Origin: Flaccisagitta enflata
Lineage: Eukaryota > Chaetognatha > Sagittoidea > Aphragmophora
Direction: 5' to 3'
DNA: 64,000 nt
Assembly: GCA_965153355.1 (NCBI GenBank)
Contig: OZ231128.1
Span: 1,178,001 to 1,242,000 of the forward strand
Shown: positions 1 through 12,142 of the stretch, piece by piece
Layout of the letters: each line of letters begins with the position of its first letter
How positions within the stretch are numbered: position 1 is the stretch's first letter
The notes under the pieces: generated by a model
What the model was told of the DNA's origin: nothing
Databases searched by the model: none
Seen by the model: the letters and a program-made list of their open reading frames with translations, nothing else
Program-made: the position numbers and the translations under genes

Positions 1-41
1 CTAAAAATTGGCCATAGATATCCGGACAGTGGGTGTATAAG

Positions 42-655
42 ATGGCGAGCATTGGACGGCAAGATTTAGTGTGTCAACAAGGGTAAAAAAAAAATTTCAT
101 AAGAATAAAAATAGGAAAAAACATAAAGAAAATCATTGAGGTTTATTATAGAAAATGATTTACTGCAAAATTTGCATTTAAATAGGACAAAAGAGCAAGT
201 AAAGCCATCTTTAACAAAATGTTTTCACTTGAAAATATTCAAAATTTGATATTTTTTCTCTGATAGGAAGCTTGTCATAATCATAACTTTGCATAGAAAA
301 TGAAAAAAAAAGACAAAAATGTAGAACATGGCCGCCTTCCAAAATTGATTACAGAGGCGGCTATGTTTTTGAAAATGCAAAATTTCTTTGCATTAGTGAG
401 TCTTATAATTTTGACAGCAGTAATGAGATAAAAGATGTAAGCAAAATTTCTTTTGAAATCCTTATTTTCTTTGCTTTTCTCAAGTGAATTGCTGATTCAA
501 AGGTTCTTTTAAGGTCAGCACATGACAAAGACATACACACAGAATATTTCTGGAAACAATTTGTTCCATGAAAATATTTGTTGCACCATAAGATTTTAAC
601 TATAGTTGAAAAAATAGGGCAAAACACTAAATGTTGACATCAAATGCTCGCCGTC
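42..655. mobile_element. 614-bp MITE with imperfect terminal inverted repeats, left arm only
   Basis: The ends read atGGCGAGCATT at the left and AATGCTCGCCgtc at the right, an imperfect inverted pair that continues into TTTAGTG. The direct repeat ATAAG lies at 37-41 and 656-660. The right arm keeps an uninterrupted site with one copy (60,396-60,400), so this is a real insertion that postdates arm divergence. The interior is AT-rich with no convincing reading frame. Superfamily is not assigned; a 5-bp duplication fits several DNA transposon groups. Confidence 0.75.
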
Positions 656-660
656 ATAAG

Positions 661-2017
661 TTCTTTTATTGACTAGAAGTGGAGTGCAAACATGTCAAAA
701 CACATCAAATAATTGGCATCACTGTCTTTGGCATTCACCGCCGCCTGCACACACTGTGACAGTGACTTGTAGAGAAATTAGAGGTACTCTGTAGTGATGT
801 TGTACCTAACCTTACATACAATTTTTTCCAGCCTTGGTTTTAATGCTGTTTTCTTGTGTTCCTGCAAGTTCCATATTAACTCCTGAAGTTTTCAACAGGA
901 TAGAGATCCAGATTGGTCAGCGCCAGCCCGGGAAGAGCTTTACCTATCCATCTTGATGCTATGTCTTTGTACATTTACACTATCATTTAGATTCTCAGCA
1001 TAAAACAATCAGGGCATTTGTTGGCAGAATAGCTTTTAAAACTTTTTCATTGATTGAAGATGTCTCAAGGTCAAGAAGTAGCAATGACAAAAAAGAGAGC
1101 ATCTTTGGCCCAAGAAAAGAGATTGCTCAACAGCTCTGCCTCTCATCTCCCTTATACTTGAATAACCTTGGAATATCCTCCTCATTTTACCACTGGTTGA
1201 GCATCTAACAACTTTGCCCATTAGGGTCTCAAGCCACGTCCTCCCATTGGTTGGTATCATAAGCAAAAGTAGTTAACAATCTTATTCTCAAGTAACGACC
1301 TTTTGCTTTTAGTTACCAATTGAAAGAAATTGCAAGACTGCAATGAGATTTCCATGTGTTTTTTCTCTTGTTCTGGCAAAATCCGGTCTCTGAAATTTGA
1401 AACTTAAAGTTTTTGGAGGCATAGCTAAAGGCTGATCAAAGAATTTCCATGGCAAAAGGCGGCAATGAATATTTTTTTCTCCCCCATAGGAGTCAATTTG
1501 TCTTTAGATGTTTGTGACATTGGTGTAAATGGGAATAAGACCTAGAAATTTGGTCACGGCACCCATCAAGCCTGGATCTAAGATGGGAACTATAGAATTT
1601 TGTGAAATAATTTTTACCCTAATTGCGCAATTTGACTTTGACATGAAGCTATGTGATTTGGTGCTCTGCACCAGTGCGCCATCTTCAAATAACTAGGAAA
1701 AAAGCCCCACTGCACCGGCAAAAAGCAAGGGTTTTCTTTTTTCTGCTGTCATTTCCTAACAAATAGAGATACAGGAACCAGCTTGGTCTCATTTGATAGA
1801 TTTTTTTAGATGTTATTTTGAAGAAAAAAATCATCTCATTGCTAATAAAATTAAGCCAGTTATGACACTTTGAAATTGTCCAAATATATACAGACAGCTC
1901 CTAGAATTTCTTTTGAATTGGGCCATTATTTTTGTTATTTTCGTCATGAAAAAGATCTCAAATTCTTAGATAGCTGAGAGTCAATGAGATAGCAATATGG
2001 TATTTTTAAAGTAATTC
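661..2017. other. Non-coding arm sequence, no gene seen
   Basis: AT-rich sequence shared with 59,142-60,390 of the right arm. About 975-1,650 is present here and missing at the matching right-arm position near 59,510. No terminal repeats or clear target duplication bound that difference, so it may be a right-arm deletion. No supported reading frame or RNA gene was seen. Confidence 0.5.
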
Positions 2018-2330
2018 TAACAGAATGTGCAAAAAATTTCGTCTTTTGCTTAAAAACTATACTTGTTTTGCGATTTATGAGCTAAAATTTGAACCAGAGT
2101 ATCTCAGTTGGTCATGATAAAAGTAGAAACTATGGACGGCTAATACAATGTTCATACATGGCCATGACATGTGTGTAAGAAACAAGTACCCCGGGGGTAC
2201 AACGAGACGTCCACATGCGGCTTAGCTTGTTAGGAATGATTCAATATTGCATCAACCTTGTAGAATGATGCAATAATCTGAGATATCTCCAAGATTCTAT
2301 GCATTTTCATCATTCTCAACTCGTTCACCA

Positions 2331-2407
2331 CGGACCGACCAACCAACCAACCGACCAACAGACGGACGGACAAAGCCTCTTATAGAGATGCTTGGACGCA
2401 TCTAAAA
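2331..2407 (+). repeat. Family A (Helentron-like) 3' fragment
   Basis: It carries the ACCG/ACGG tetranucleotide run followed by GACAAAGCCTCTTATAGAG and a degraded terminal hairpin ending in CTAAAAA. The 5' half is missing. Confidence 0.6.
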
Positions 2408-2749
2408 ACAGAAAATCAGATTTTGACATTACTTTATCTGCTAAGTGCTGTTTATTCTAAAATGCAGGTTTTTTTCAACTTCAATGGCCCCTAAATGGAT
2501 GTTATTAGAAAAAATGCATCAAGGGAAGTTGATGAGGTTAACTATTAAAGGTTTCAGTCAACAAAATTGATGTTAAGTAGATGTCGTCTAGACCTAGAAA
2601 TACAGGGAGCTCAAAACCTGAGTATCTATACAGTCAGGGGATTGATATTTTGCTGAAATGATGTATAGACCCTAAAGGGTTGATAAATGGGATATGGTTT
2701 CCCCCTACGGCTTACCTTAGGGGCTTTTTAGTTCCATCAATTTGCAAAA

Positions 2750-2831
2750 CCAGCCTGGGATTCGATCCTGGAACCTTAAAAACATTGATCCAACATGATA
2801 ATTCTGTTAACCACTAGACCAATTGCAGCAG
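2750..2831 (-). repeat. tRNA-derived SINE-like sequence
   Basis: On the minus strand an A-box-like TGGTCTAGTGGTTAACAG is followed about 35 bases later by a degraded B box, GGATCGAATCC. The right-arm copy (58,527-58,606) keeps the canonical GGTTCGAATCC. Stem pairing is poor, so this is a SINE head or tRNA relic and not a working tRNA gene. Confidence 0.55.
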
Positions 2832-3675
2832 ATGTTAGATCATTCACTATATTTGAGAGGATTTTCTATCAACAGAACAGCCATACTCCTTTGTCAACCC
2901 TTCAGGTCATAAGCATTATACGCGTTAAACACGTTGAGCTAGATAGATGCGGTTTGCATAGACTGCTTACAAATTTACAGGGCTTCATTTATGTCACCAA
3001 TTTTGTTATGATTCGTGTTGTCTCTTTGGAGCTTTAAGTCTATACGTAGCCAAAGGAGGGATCCGAAAAATTGTGAAAAAGGTACCTTGAAAAGCTCTAC
3101 AAATTGCTTCCCCGACAAATGGGGGTTATGATTTAGTCAAATGAGGCTCACACTAGATATTGATGGATTTGCTATCGAATTGTATTCATCATTAAATCAA
3201 TGAATGAACTAATGATACAGGTGGTAGTATCAATCAAGTTCAGACATAAGATAAATGTCTATCAATAAAAGAAATAATTTGTAACCTTCTACTTATCTTC
3301 CTGTGAGTCTAAAAATGCATTCTACTGTTTACCATACATGTCTATATCCTTAGCTAATGTATATAAGATAACCTAATTTTCAATTTTTATCATCAAGTTG
3401 AAAGAATATCTCCAAATCTAAGCACTTTTTTTTGTAGATTAGATGTCCAGTACAAGATTTTTTGCTCACCCAGTTATTATCAAGTTTTGACAAAAAACAT
3501 ATCAAAGTCATGATGGTTATGAAGCTCCATGAACAGTCTTTAAGTTGGAAAATCACAGAAAAGGTTTTACCAATGCGTAAGTAATATGAATGCAACTACA
3601 GAAAACCACTTTAATTGTGTTTTATTGAGATCTAGAATACAAAACTACAAAAACATAGTAAAAATCATCAAGGTA

Positions 3676-4083
3676 CTACGTGAATAAAAAAAAAGCACAC
3701 TATTAAATGACAATTTATCATACTAAATTTCAAAATAATTAAACAAAATCTTCAACCATTTTGAAGATCTTAAAAAGATCTTTCATATGGTTACAATCTG
3801 GTGTTTCTAGCTTTATTCGTTTAGAAATGGCATAAAAAAGAGTGTAAACATTGCCATTTTTAGTTTTGCAATCCTATTGAAAAATGAGCGTTTTTACAAA
3901 AGAGAGGTTCACTTTGGCAAGCTCTATCTCCTAAACGGTTTGAGATACAGACCTTGGGTTGGTCTAGAATAAAAGAAAATTTAGAAATCTTTAAAATCAG
4001 TTAAACAAAAAAAAATCAATTGATTTTTTGTGTCTCTTCCACTCAGCTACAAAAGGGTGCGGCTTTTTTTTTTATTCGCGTAG
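3676..4083. mobile_element. 408-bp TA-flanked MITE with poly-A/poly-T inverted ends
   Basis: The ends are CTACGTGAATAAAAAAAA and its inverted partner TTTTTTTTATTCGCGTAG. The right-arm copy (55,463-55,873) has TA on both sides, so the target is TA. There is no coding capacity. Confidence 0.7.
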
Positions 4084-4188
4084 AAGCAAAAAATTGAATT
4101 GTTATTTGAAAACATAAATCCGAGTTACCACCTACAGCCGGAGATCCTGGGAAAGCTCATTTCTGAGCTTTTGCTTTTTTGCGTTTTT

Positions 4189-4335
4189 TAGTCGCGGACA
4201 CGCGACTCTACACCTTGCCGTGTCGGTCCGTCGGTCCGTCGGTCCGTCCGTAACATTTCTGAATTGCGAGCGGTTTACGCAGTACCGCTCCTGCCAAACC
4301 GTCCGCGACTGTATTGCCGTGTATCCGGCCTTGTT
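4189..4335 (-). mobile_element. Family A (Helentron-like non-autonomous) element
   Basis: This 147-bp copy reads TAGTCGCGGACACGCGAC at one end, has a GGTC/CGTC core, and ends GTATCCGGCCTTGTT. It interrupts one arm of the hairpin element; the other arm (near 6,500-6,530) has the uninterrupted site within a T run. That fixes both termini and shows insertion between Ts with no duplication beyond the T run. Confidence 0.75.
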
Positions 4336-4747
4336 TCTTAATTTCCCACGGCCATACATCCTCATCCAGTGGACTAATTCTTTTTTTTTAGAGAATTTTT
4401 GGGCAACAGCTATGTGGTAGAGAAAAACTGGGATGTAGGTATGGATTTTTACCTTTTTTTTGCGATTGGAGAAAAAATGAGAGGTGGAAATCGCAAACTT
4501 GGCACCCTTCAATTTTTTTCATTTTTCACTCATGGATAGATTTTGGGGCGAGGAATTCATTTAGATAGTAAAATCACCTACAAGTCTTCAAGAAATAGGC
4601 TAAAATAAGCTTTTTGATTTATAAATGCTCAAAAATGAGCTTTTTGATCCAATAGCTCAACTCTGAGCTCCTGGCCAGGTAACGAGCTCAAAAAGCTCAT
4701 TTCTGAGCCTTTCAAAAGCTTAAAGTTAAGCTTTTTCTGAATGAGGG

Positions 4748-5378
4748 TCACTCTACACTGCTTTCTGAGAGAGGATTTGTGACAAGAGTGATATCACTCC
4801 AGATTTTTCTGCATTTTTGTGTAGGTCATAGGCATACAAATCAGAAACTATCCAGTGGAAAATCATCCCTAGAGCTCATTTTGAAAAAAAAATCAAATAT
4901 TCATCAATTTTAGCTTCATTATGCACAAAGAAATTTTCTATTTGGTCTGACATTTTTTTTAACAGTATATTGTTAATCCTGATTGAATTCCCTTTCATTG
5001 AATAGGTCGCACTATATGGTTTTGATGAAAAATTAAATTTTCATATTTTAGACCACCATTGCAATTTTTGTAACGGTGGCTTAAAAAATGAAAATGTTAT
5101 TTCTTTTTAAAACCATATAGCGCGACCTATCAAATGAAAGGGAATTAGATCAGGATTGACAATATGCTGTCAAAAAATTAGTCAGACCAATCTGCAAAGT
5201 TATTCATGTACAATGAAGTAAAAAATAATAAATTTTTGACTTTTTTTCAAAATGCGCTCTAAGGAAGATTTTCCACTGGATAGTTCTTGATTTGTATACC
5301 TATGACCTACGCAAAAATGCAGAAAAACCCGGAGTGATATCATTCTTGTCCCAAATCTTCTGTGAGAAAGCAGTGTCT
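4748..5378. mobile_element. Near-perfect 630-bp palindromic MITE
   Basis: The arms (4,748-5,064 and 5,068-5,378) are inverted copies starting at ACACTGCTTTCTGAGAGAG and meeting near 5,066. Landmarks in both arms are GAGTGATATCA, TATCCAGTGGAAAATC and AATTCCCTTTCATT. It is nested in the larger hairpin element. No clean target duplication was found. Confidence 0.7.
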
Positions 5379-5741
5379 AAGCTTCTGCTGGCAAGGTTTA
5401 CTTAAAACACTTAGAATCAAACTCTGGACGACTTTACTTGATGCTGAAGAAAGCCTAAGAATGGGCAGCGGCAAAGATACAGGAGGGCAGATGGGTTTGT
5501 GGGCATTGATATGATATTGACAAAATTGAAGTCAGGACAGACCATCCAACGGACCAACGAAATGGGGATTTAACTAATATGTACGAGCCAAAAAAGAACT
5601 AACATTTTTGTAAGTTTTCATTCGCTGTGACCATCCCATCCGTCCATCTGTCTACTGACAGTTCCGGTCAATTGTGGGTCACGCTCAATGTGTGAAAAAA
5701 TGTCGAGACTGGAAAACTGCACAATTATGCTAAAAATGCAA

Positions 5742-5926
<185 letters not shown>

Positions 5927-6558
5927 CATCAAACTACACCATGATGGGTTGTACTTCCCTTCAGAAGTCAAAAATCTCAGCTGTCTATCCTAGCTGAGAC
6001 GGTTTAAAGTTGAAATTAGTTTTTATTAGCTTTGGCGGTTTGCATTTGAGAAAATTTATTTCAACTTCAACTCAAAGGCGTCAATAAAGACTAATCCCCA
6101 AAAAGCTTAACTTTGAGCTTTTAAAAAGCTCAGAAATGAGCTTTTTGAGTTTGTTACCTAGCCAAGAGCTCAACATTGAGCCTTTTGCTCTGAAAGCTCA
6201 ATTCTGAGCTTTTATATTTTAATTTATTCATTTTGGCCTATTTCTTGAAGACTTGTAGGTGATTTTACAATCTAAATGAATTCCTCGCCCCAAAATCTAT
6301 CCATGACTGAAAAATGAAAAAAATTGAAAGGTGCCAAGTTTGCGATTTCCACCTCTCATTTTTTCTCCAATCGAAAAAAAAAGGTAAAAATCCATACCTA
6401 CATCCCAGTTTTTCTCTACCACATAGCTGTTGCCCAAAAATTCTCTAAAAAGAAAGAATTAGTCCACTCAATGAGGATGTATGGCCGTGGAAAATTAAGA
6501 AAAAAATGCAAAAAAAGCAAAAGCTCAGAAATGAGCTTTCCCAGGATCTCCGGCTGAC

Positions 6559-7188
6559 CTACACCGTCTTTACATTGAATTGAGTTATGTTAAACCTTTA
6601 AAAATCCTAAACTACTCGGCAAAAAGTCTTCAAATTTTCAGAGAATGTTAGTTATATTTTGCGGTTTTGTTAAGCAAAACTTCAATTTTTGGTCATGGAA
6701 AGGTGAGGATCAGCAAATCGTTGAAAGAAGTGGATTTTTATGGGCAAAATCACTTATTTCATAGGGTTTTTTGAAAGAAGTTGTTATTATAAAGTTACCA
6801 TTTCAAAATACATTGAGCTGGAACCCTGAGACTGGTCTCCAATCAAAAAAAAAAACGATCATATTCTTTAGTTTTGGCAAAATTTTTGACCATTTTTTAC
6901 ATTTATGAAGATTCTGATCAATATTCCAGAATTTGAAGTCTGCATGACAGCAGAATTTTTTTTCCAAATCAATCGTAACCTTTTGAAATTTCTAAAATTT
7001 TTTGACAGAATTGAAATCCATGGTATATTGTCTGCCATTTGAGACCTTTCCCGGGGCTATAGCTTTTTTTCTTTAGAAATAGCGTGCAAATAAAGAAAAC
7101 ATTCTCTGAAAATTTGAAGACTTTTTGCCAAGTAGTTTAGGATTTATAAAGGTTTGACATAATTCAATTCGATTTAAAGACGGTGTAG
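6559..7188. mobile_element. 630-bp MITE with about 100-bp inverted ends
   Basis: CTACACCGTCTTTA opens the element and TAAAGACGGTGTAG closes it. Homology continues inward through AAACTACTCGGCAAAAAGTC. The right-arm partner (53,721-54,646) is larger because a family A element is inserted in it. No coding capacity is seen. Confidence 0.7.
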
Positions 7189-7875
7189 TGTGGAATTTGG
7201 ATGAAATCTTCTATCATTTTTCGAGATTTCATTTTATTACAAATTCCTTTCTCAGAGTCATAGGCACGGGCACGGGCAGGCAAGTAAAGGGTTAGTTATG
7301 TTCAAGTTGCTCTAGTATCCTAACTGTCTGAGTAAACATTTCCAGACACGACTCAAATGGAAGATCTTTCAAAGATCTCTCTAAACATCACCAATTTTAA
7401 TGAGCTTTTGAAATAGGGTAGATAGAATAAGTTTGAAAAATCTGTCATCTTTTTTGTTGCCAAGGTTGAGCTACTATTACATGCTCACTTTAGCCTTTTT
7501 TGCAACTACAATGATTTATTGGGGTTTGAATCAGCCAATGAAATATAATGAGTCAATGGCCACTTGGACATATGGCTAAAGTGTGCACAATAACATTTCA
7601 TAAACGCATGTAAAAAGAAGATGGGGTCGCATCATATCATTTACAGTTGTGCCAAACCCCTTATTTACATTGTAATGAATAGGGAGAAGGAAGGGGAAGA
7701 GGAAGCTCCTATAGTATACTATGGCAAAGGTAGGGTTGGCACAATTGTAAATGATGGAGTCTCATGAACTTTTTCTCCTAGTTATCTAGTTGATTTGTAA
7801 TTGCGCATGGCTTGTGTTGTAGTAATCAGATTTTGGTACTACCAAAATGGCTAAATCTTCAAAAAATTCCTTTTT
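7189..7875. other. Non-coding arm sequence, single-copy form of the right-arm tandem unit
   Basis: It corresponds to the 443-bp unit that is tandemly duplicated at 52,747-53,660. No gene was recognised. Confidence 0.5.
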
Positions 7876-8010
7876 TAGTTGCGGACACGCAACTCTATAA
7901 GAGGCTTTGTCCGTCTGTCGGTCAGTCGGTCTGTCCGTAACCATCGAGTTGAAAAGTGGGAAAACGCGCCTTTCCGCCCCTGCCCACCTGTCCGCAACTG
8001 ATGGCCGTTT
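7876..8010 (-). mobile_element. Family A element, left arm only
   Basis: It starts TAGTTGCGGACACGCAAC after a T run and ends CCGCAACTGATGGCCGTTT. The right arm (near 52,520) has an uninterrupted T run at this place, giving a second filled/empty pair for the family. The GGATACACGGC end is shortened. Confidence 0.7.
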
Positions 8011-8162
8011 CAAGCTTCTTTTTCCGATTAGCATTGCCAAACTTGGTTGATACCAACCCCCCAGTGTAGAGTCACATAGCATGCAACTAAAAATACCTGC
8101 CATCTGAAAAATGGTTTTATCAATTAGAGCAAACATCTAAACGCATTGTTTTTGCTATCTTT

Positions 8163-9126
8163 AGTTGAGTGCTACGCGACTCTAAACCCTGCTTTGTCCC
8201 TCTGTCCATTGGTTGGTCATTTGGTTGATTGGTCAGTCACAGTTTTACTTTTGTATGATTCTTAGTTGCGTGCTACACAACTCAGTCAGTTTGTTGGTTG
8301 GTCGGTCGGTCGGTAGGTTGGTTGGATGGTTGGTCCCCTTTTCGGCAGCGGCCCCAGGCCCCCGGGCCGATGACTTATGCTTTCACATGGGAAGTTTCTC
8401 CTTCTCCATCTTCTTCTCCTTCTTCTCCGTCCCCCCCCCCCCCTCAAAGCCCAAATCCTAGTCTCAAGACCCAAATCCTAGCTTCGAAGCTCAAATCCCA
8501 GCCTTGAGGCTCAAATCCCAGCCTCGAGGCTCAAATCCCAGCCCTTAGGCTTAAATCCCAGTCTCAAGGCACAAATCCCAGCCTTGAAGCTCAAATCCTA
8601 GCTCCGAAGCTCAAATACCAGCTTCCAAGCTCCAATCCCTGCCCTGAAGCTCAAATCCCAACCTCAAAGCTCAAATCCCAGCCTCGAAGCTCAAATCTAA
8701 GCCTTAAAGCTGAAATCCCAGTCTTGAAGCTCATATCCCAGGCTCAAGGCCCTAATACAAGCCTCAAAGCCCCAGTTCCAGCCTCCAGGCCCTAATCCCA
8801 TCCTTGAGGCCCAAATAAAAAAAATCATAGGTCATTTGCTCCTTCGAGACCGCTGCCCCTCTAACCACCTCACACCCACATACACTCACATAGGGGCAAC
8901 GGGAACCAATGACCAACTAACGCTTTTGCGACTATTCACTTTTTTGGCGTTTTTGAGTCTTTTGAGCATACTGCTTCTGCCCAAATGCTCAAGTGACCTT
9001 CTCCAGCACTGCTCCTGCCCACCCGCACGCGACTGGGGTAGCCAGCCTTGTTATTCTTTAATCTCAATGCTCCTGTCCGGCATGCAAGTGGGGTAGCCAA
9101 TTCTAGCCATGTATCCGGCCTTATTC
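8163..9126 (-). mobile_element. Composite: family A elements with a nested foldback element
   Basis: A partial A copy (8,163-8,262) is followed by an A end with a GGTC/GGTT run (8,264-8,335). Foldback element B follows (8,344-8,876), then the other A half with CTGCTCCTGCCCAAATG and CACGCGACTGGGGTAGCC (to about 9,058), and a further A end (to about 9,126). The same order, inverted, is at 51,365-52,373. Confidence 0.7.
8344..8876. mobile_element. Foldback element B, core type 1 (20-bp minisatellite)
   Basis: It opens with GGCAGCGGCCCC and a run of Cs, followed by about 18 diverged units of AAGCTCAAATCCCAGCCTCG (8,440-8,815). It closes with the inverted ATCATAGGTCAT and GACCGCTGCCC. The units here keep one orientation; other copies invert mid-core. 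Confidence 0.65.
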
Positions 9127-9371
9127 AACTGGGGTACCAATCTTGTATTTTTTGTCATTTCTAAATGGCTCAAACAAGAGAAATGTTGATGAGAAAAGTT
9201 TCAGAATCTCACTAATTCTCTTACATATTTGATATTCTAATCAAAGTTATTGTTATTGATGCTTATTTCCATACTTTTGCTCTAGATAGTAGGCCAAAGT
9301 CTTATCACATCATAAAACATAAAAAATTTCTTTACTCAGAAGAAAGTTTTCAGGTGCATGTAATATGAAAA

Positions 9372-9857
9372 CAAGGCAGATCCAGAGCTACCCCAGTCGC
9401 CTATCATACTGACACAACGGGGTGTAGAGTCGTGCTGTGAGGGACTATACATCCAATAAGGTCATTAGACCTAAGTCGCGTGCGTCGGCACTTTCAAAAA
9501 ATGTCAGGCAGACAGACGGACAAAAATTTTCTTCAAGAACACTTCTGAAACGACTGTTCACTTTTCTAAGTTTCTTTTCACTATTCAGAGTCATAAAAAC
9601 TCAATAGAAAGCCTTTAAAACAACCTTGTGATGGTCGGACAGACCAACAAACTGATGGACGGACAGACTGTCTAACAGACTGACCGACCAACCAACAAGT
9701 GCTTATTGATACATTAAAATCTTTAAGATGACTTAAAAAAGTTAAAAACATCTTTTTAACAACTCCCTGATAGACGGACCAACCAATGGACGGACCGGCC
9801 AACCGACAGATCAAAAAGTGGCTTATAGAGTTGCGTAGCACGCGAATAAAACTGTTT
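9372..9857 (+). repeat. Family A variants with three tetranucleotide runs
   Basis: A short A copy (9,372-9,455, with GTAGAGTCGTGCTGTGAGG) is followed by a longer one starting AATAAGGTCATTAGACC. The longer copy holds GACGGACAGACTG-type runs near 9,505, 9,640 and 9,775 and ends GTTGCGTAGCACGCGAATAA. The right-arm partner is 49,715-50,092 plus 51,071-51,130, split there by another insertion. Confidence 0.6.
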
Positions 9858-10018
9858 CTTAATGTCCACCTACATCAGATGAGACTCAGAGGTTCCTCGA
9901 AATCTGTTTGTGCTCTAACTTACAACATTATAAAAATTCCCTACAAACCCACTGTAAACGCGTTTAATGGGAACAATCGCCTATTTGGTCGTCACTAGAA
10001 ACACACCCAGTGTCTTAC

Positions 10019-10748
10019 TTGGTGGCGAATGAAATTTGAAGATTTTTTTTTCTTCCACATTTTCTAGTCCCAAAAGCCTTGTTGCTTCATTTGATGCGCT
10101 GCATTTTAACTCTACATCCTCATCAAATTTCGTCGGAAAGAAGGTAAGAGAAGAGGATTGGCCATTTATTGGTGAGCTATCGATGGTCGTTGCGTTGGCG
10201 GTGACGTCCACGCCGTCGAGTGTCCATGTCAAGGTGGCTTTAGGTATGCCTCCAGTGACATTACAAATGATGGTGATTGGTGATTGGCTGAAACTATTCT
10301 CTACAGTATCCGTGGCTAAGGAGACTACCGGAAGCTCTGCGCGTTGAATGTTGATAATTTCTTGAGCCTGTTGGTAATGCTGATCGGTGATGGTCAATGC
10401 ATAGTTGGAAAGATACTGTGCCTGAGTGAAGTTTTTAAAGGTGAGGACGATGGATTTTTTGGATGCACAGCTGATTGTTGGGCTGGAAACATACGCCAAG
10501 GTGTGGTTGACAGTTACTATGATCATGGCTAATGTTTTTCCGGGAGGTCCATCAAGACGAATGACGGCGATTGGATGCTCAGATTGGTAGGTACATGACA
10601 AAGTGTAGTTGGCAGAAAGAGGGACGTAGTATGGAGCCCCAGATGAACAAGTGATTGACAACGCAGTTGAGTCAGACGGAAGATCAAGAAAAGTGAGGAG
10701 AAAGAGCAAGGGGAGGAGCTGGACTCTAAAGTTGGGAAGAGCCCACAT
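10019..10748 (-). CDS. Secreted or surface two-Ig-domain protein, first coding exon (left-arm copy)
   Basis: The chosen start is followed by a signal peptide (residues 1-29, hydrophobic core VQLLPLLFLLTFL). A diverged first Ig-like region follows (cysteines in SITCSSG, TLSCTYQ, TISCASK). A clear C2-type Ig domain comes next, with PITIICNVTGGIP, the core tryptophan in LTWTLDG, and the second cysteine in ELKCSASNEA. NYT, NHT, NFT, NVT and NAT are potential N-glycosylation sites. Upstream, a pyrimidine-rich tract ends in CAG at 10,833, so a non-coding exon probably precedes this one. A GTAAGA donor follows base 10,019 in phase 1, as is usual for Ig exons; reading through meets a stop at 9,981. 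The right-arm copy is nearly identical but has 9 extra bases. This copy reads SFSQSPITII where the other reads SFSTVDKSPITII. No transmembrane segment lies in this exon. Family membership beyond IgSF is not recognised. Confidence 0.75.
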
Positions 10749-11091
10749 CTTGGCAAGTTTTGTGGCTGTTTGCAGTTCTTGTTTTGTTGCTCTTTTTCCG
10801 TCCCTGTTATTAACAGATATTGTTTGCAAAGCCTGAAAAGATACATGAAAGAGGAAATTTGATAGCAATGTGATATTGAAGAGACAATGAAGGGTAGATA
10901 ATTGCCTACATAAGTAGATAACTATTCAATGACATGAGGAAGCTATGACCACAGTGTTGTGATCCAAAGGTGCAACTGGTCTCTAATTGCAGATACAATC
11001 ATCGTTGTAGGAGAGAAACTGGCCCAGGGAACTTCAAACCAATTTTAAGTCCGACAACCCTCCCCAGACAAATACATAGTGTTTCAACAAA

Positions 11092-11245
11092 AACAAGGCT
11101 GGATACACGGCAATCTAGTCGCGGACGGTTGGGCAGGAGCAGTAATGCAAAAATTGCTTGCAATTCAGAAATGTTACTGACCAACCTACCAACCGACGGA
11201 CCGACCGACACGACCGACCGACACGAGTTGCGTGTCCCTGACTAA
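11092..11245 (+). mobile_element. Family A element
   Basis: It runs from AACAAGGCTGGATACACGG through GCAGGAGCAGTAATGC and a GACC/GACA run to GTTGCGTGTCCCTGACTAA. Its right-arm partner is 38,152-38,302. Confidence 0.75.
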
Positions 11246-11395
11246 AAATGCATTCATTTTGCTGTAAGGAAACAGTGAATCAAATTTGATCATTAAAAGG
11301 AAGAAAATTCCAAAAATTTGCTCTTTTTTTTTATCTAAATTGTGTACAGTAAATATTGTGTATACATCTGAGTTCCAATCCAAATTTTTTTCTGA

Positions 11396-11535
11396 GCAGT
11401 GTTGCTCCTGCCCTTTACATAACATCGTTTACCCAACCGCATACTGCCCCTGCCCAGGACATCATTTGCACTACCCACCCACAAGCAACTACTTATTAGC
11501 CGTGTATCTGGCCCTGTTGAACTCTCACGCGCTTA
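11396..11535 (-). repeat. Diverged family A half
   Basis: It contains GTTGCTCCTGCCCTTTAC, CCCCTGCCCAGGACATC, CACCCACAAGCAACT and GCCGTGTATCTGGCCCTGTTG, which are the GGCAGG and GGATACACGGC modules of family A. No CGCG hairpin end is attached. Partner at about 37,873-38,005. Confidence 0.6.
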
Positions 11536-11847
11536 GTCACTTTTTCTGGAAGAAAGTTGAAGGCATGTTCCATGGTCTTTCATACAGCACCCTCCAAAAC
11601 ATGTGAATTTGAGAATTTGAATTTAAGCTTTGAACAATACATCATTGGAAAGCCCATCGAATTTTGATAAAGAAAACAACCTTCGTCAACCTTAGCGGTG
11701 TGTCATATAAGCCTAATTCCCTAATCCCTGTAAGACTTCATATCATCAGTTTTGTGACGAAAATTGCCAAAATTTAAGAAAAAGATAGGGTAAGAGATGG
11801 ACAGAGCTACAAAAAACTTGTGAGAGTAAGACGGAATTGGTGGAGGA

Positions 11848-12090
11848 GATGAAGAAGAAGAGAAAGAAGAAGAAGAAGAAGAAGAAGAAGAAGAAGAAGA
11901 AGAATGAATGGAATCGAATGGTAGAGATGCCGTCAAATATGATCGACCAAGAGGATGAGCAAGAAGAAGAAAAAGAAGAAGAAAAGAAGAAGAAGAAGAA
12001 GAAGAAGAAGAAGAAGAAGAAGAGGGAAAAGGAAAAGAACAAGAACAAGAAAAATCAGAAGATCAAGAAGAAAAAGAAGAAAAAGAAGAA
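11848..12090. repeat. (GAA)n-rich purine tract
   Basis: Two GAA arrays are separated by about 60 bases of mixed sequence, then degenerate AAG repeats. Long reading frames here encode only poly-Lys or, on the other strand, poly-Phe/Ser and Leu. Confidence 0.95.
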
Positions 12091-12142
12091 AGTGAATATA
12101 AAAGAAGAATACGACAAAGGAGCCGAGCAGAATCACACTATG

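Larger units (their letters stand above)
2020..3474. mobile_element. Tc1/mariner-type non-autonomous element (ACAGGGTG family), with nested repeats
   Basis: The left end is ACAGAATGTGCAAAAAAT and the right end is the reverse complement of ACTGGGTGAGCAAAAAAT. TA flanks both sides (2,018-2,019 and 3,475-3,476). Subterminal sequence matches the compact copy at 18,858-19,445, so the extra middle here is nested material: a family A fragment near 2,331 and a tRNA-derived repeat near 2,750. The right-arm copy is 56,057-59,141. No transposase is encoded. Confidence 0.65.

Noticed and set aside
4132-4512. 126-codon minus-strand frame beginning MKGAKFAIS, with a similar start at 6,324
   Set aside because: Both arise from the inverted arms of the hairpin element; one reads through a family A repeat.
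8440-8815. CRISPR-like array of about 20-bp repeats
   Set aside because: Units are contiguous diverged minisatellite copies with no spacers, and the genome is eukaryotic.
9786-9998. 70-codon frame MDGPANRQIKKW and its right-arm counterpart
   Set aside because: Runs from a family A end into non-coding arm sequence; similarity between arms reflects the inverted repeat.
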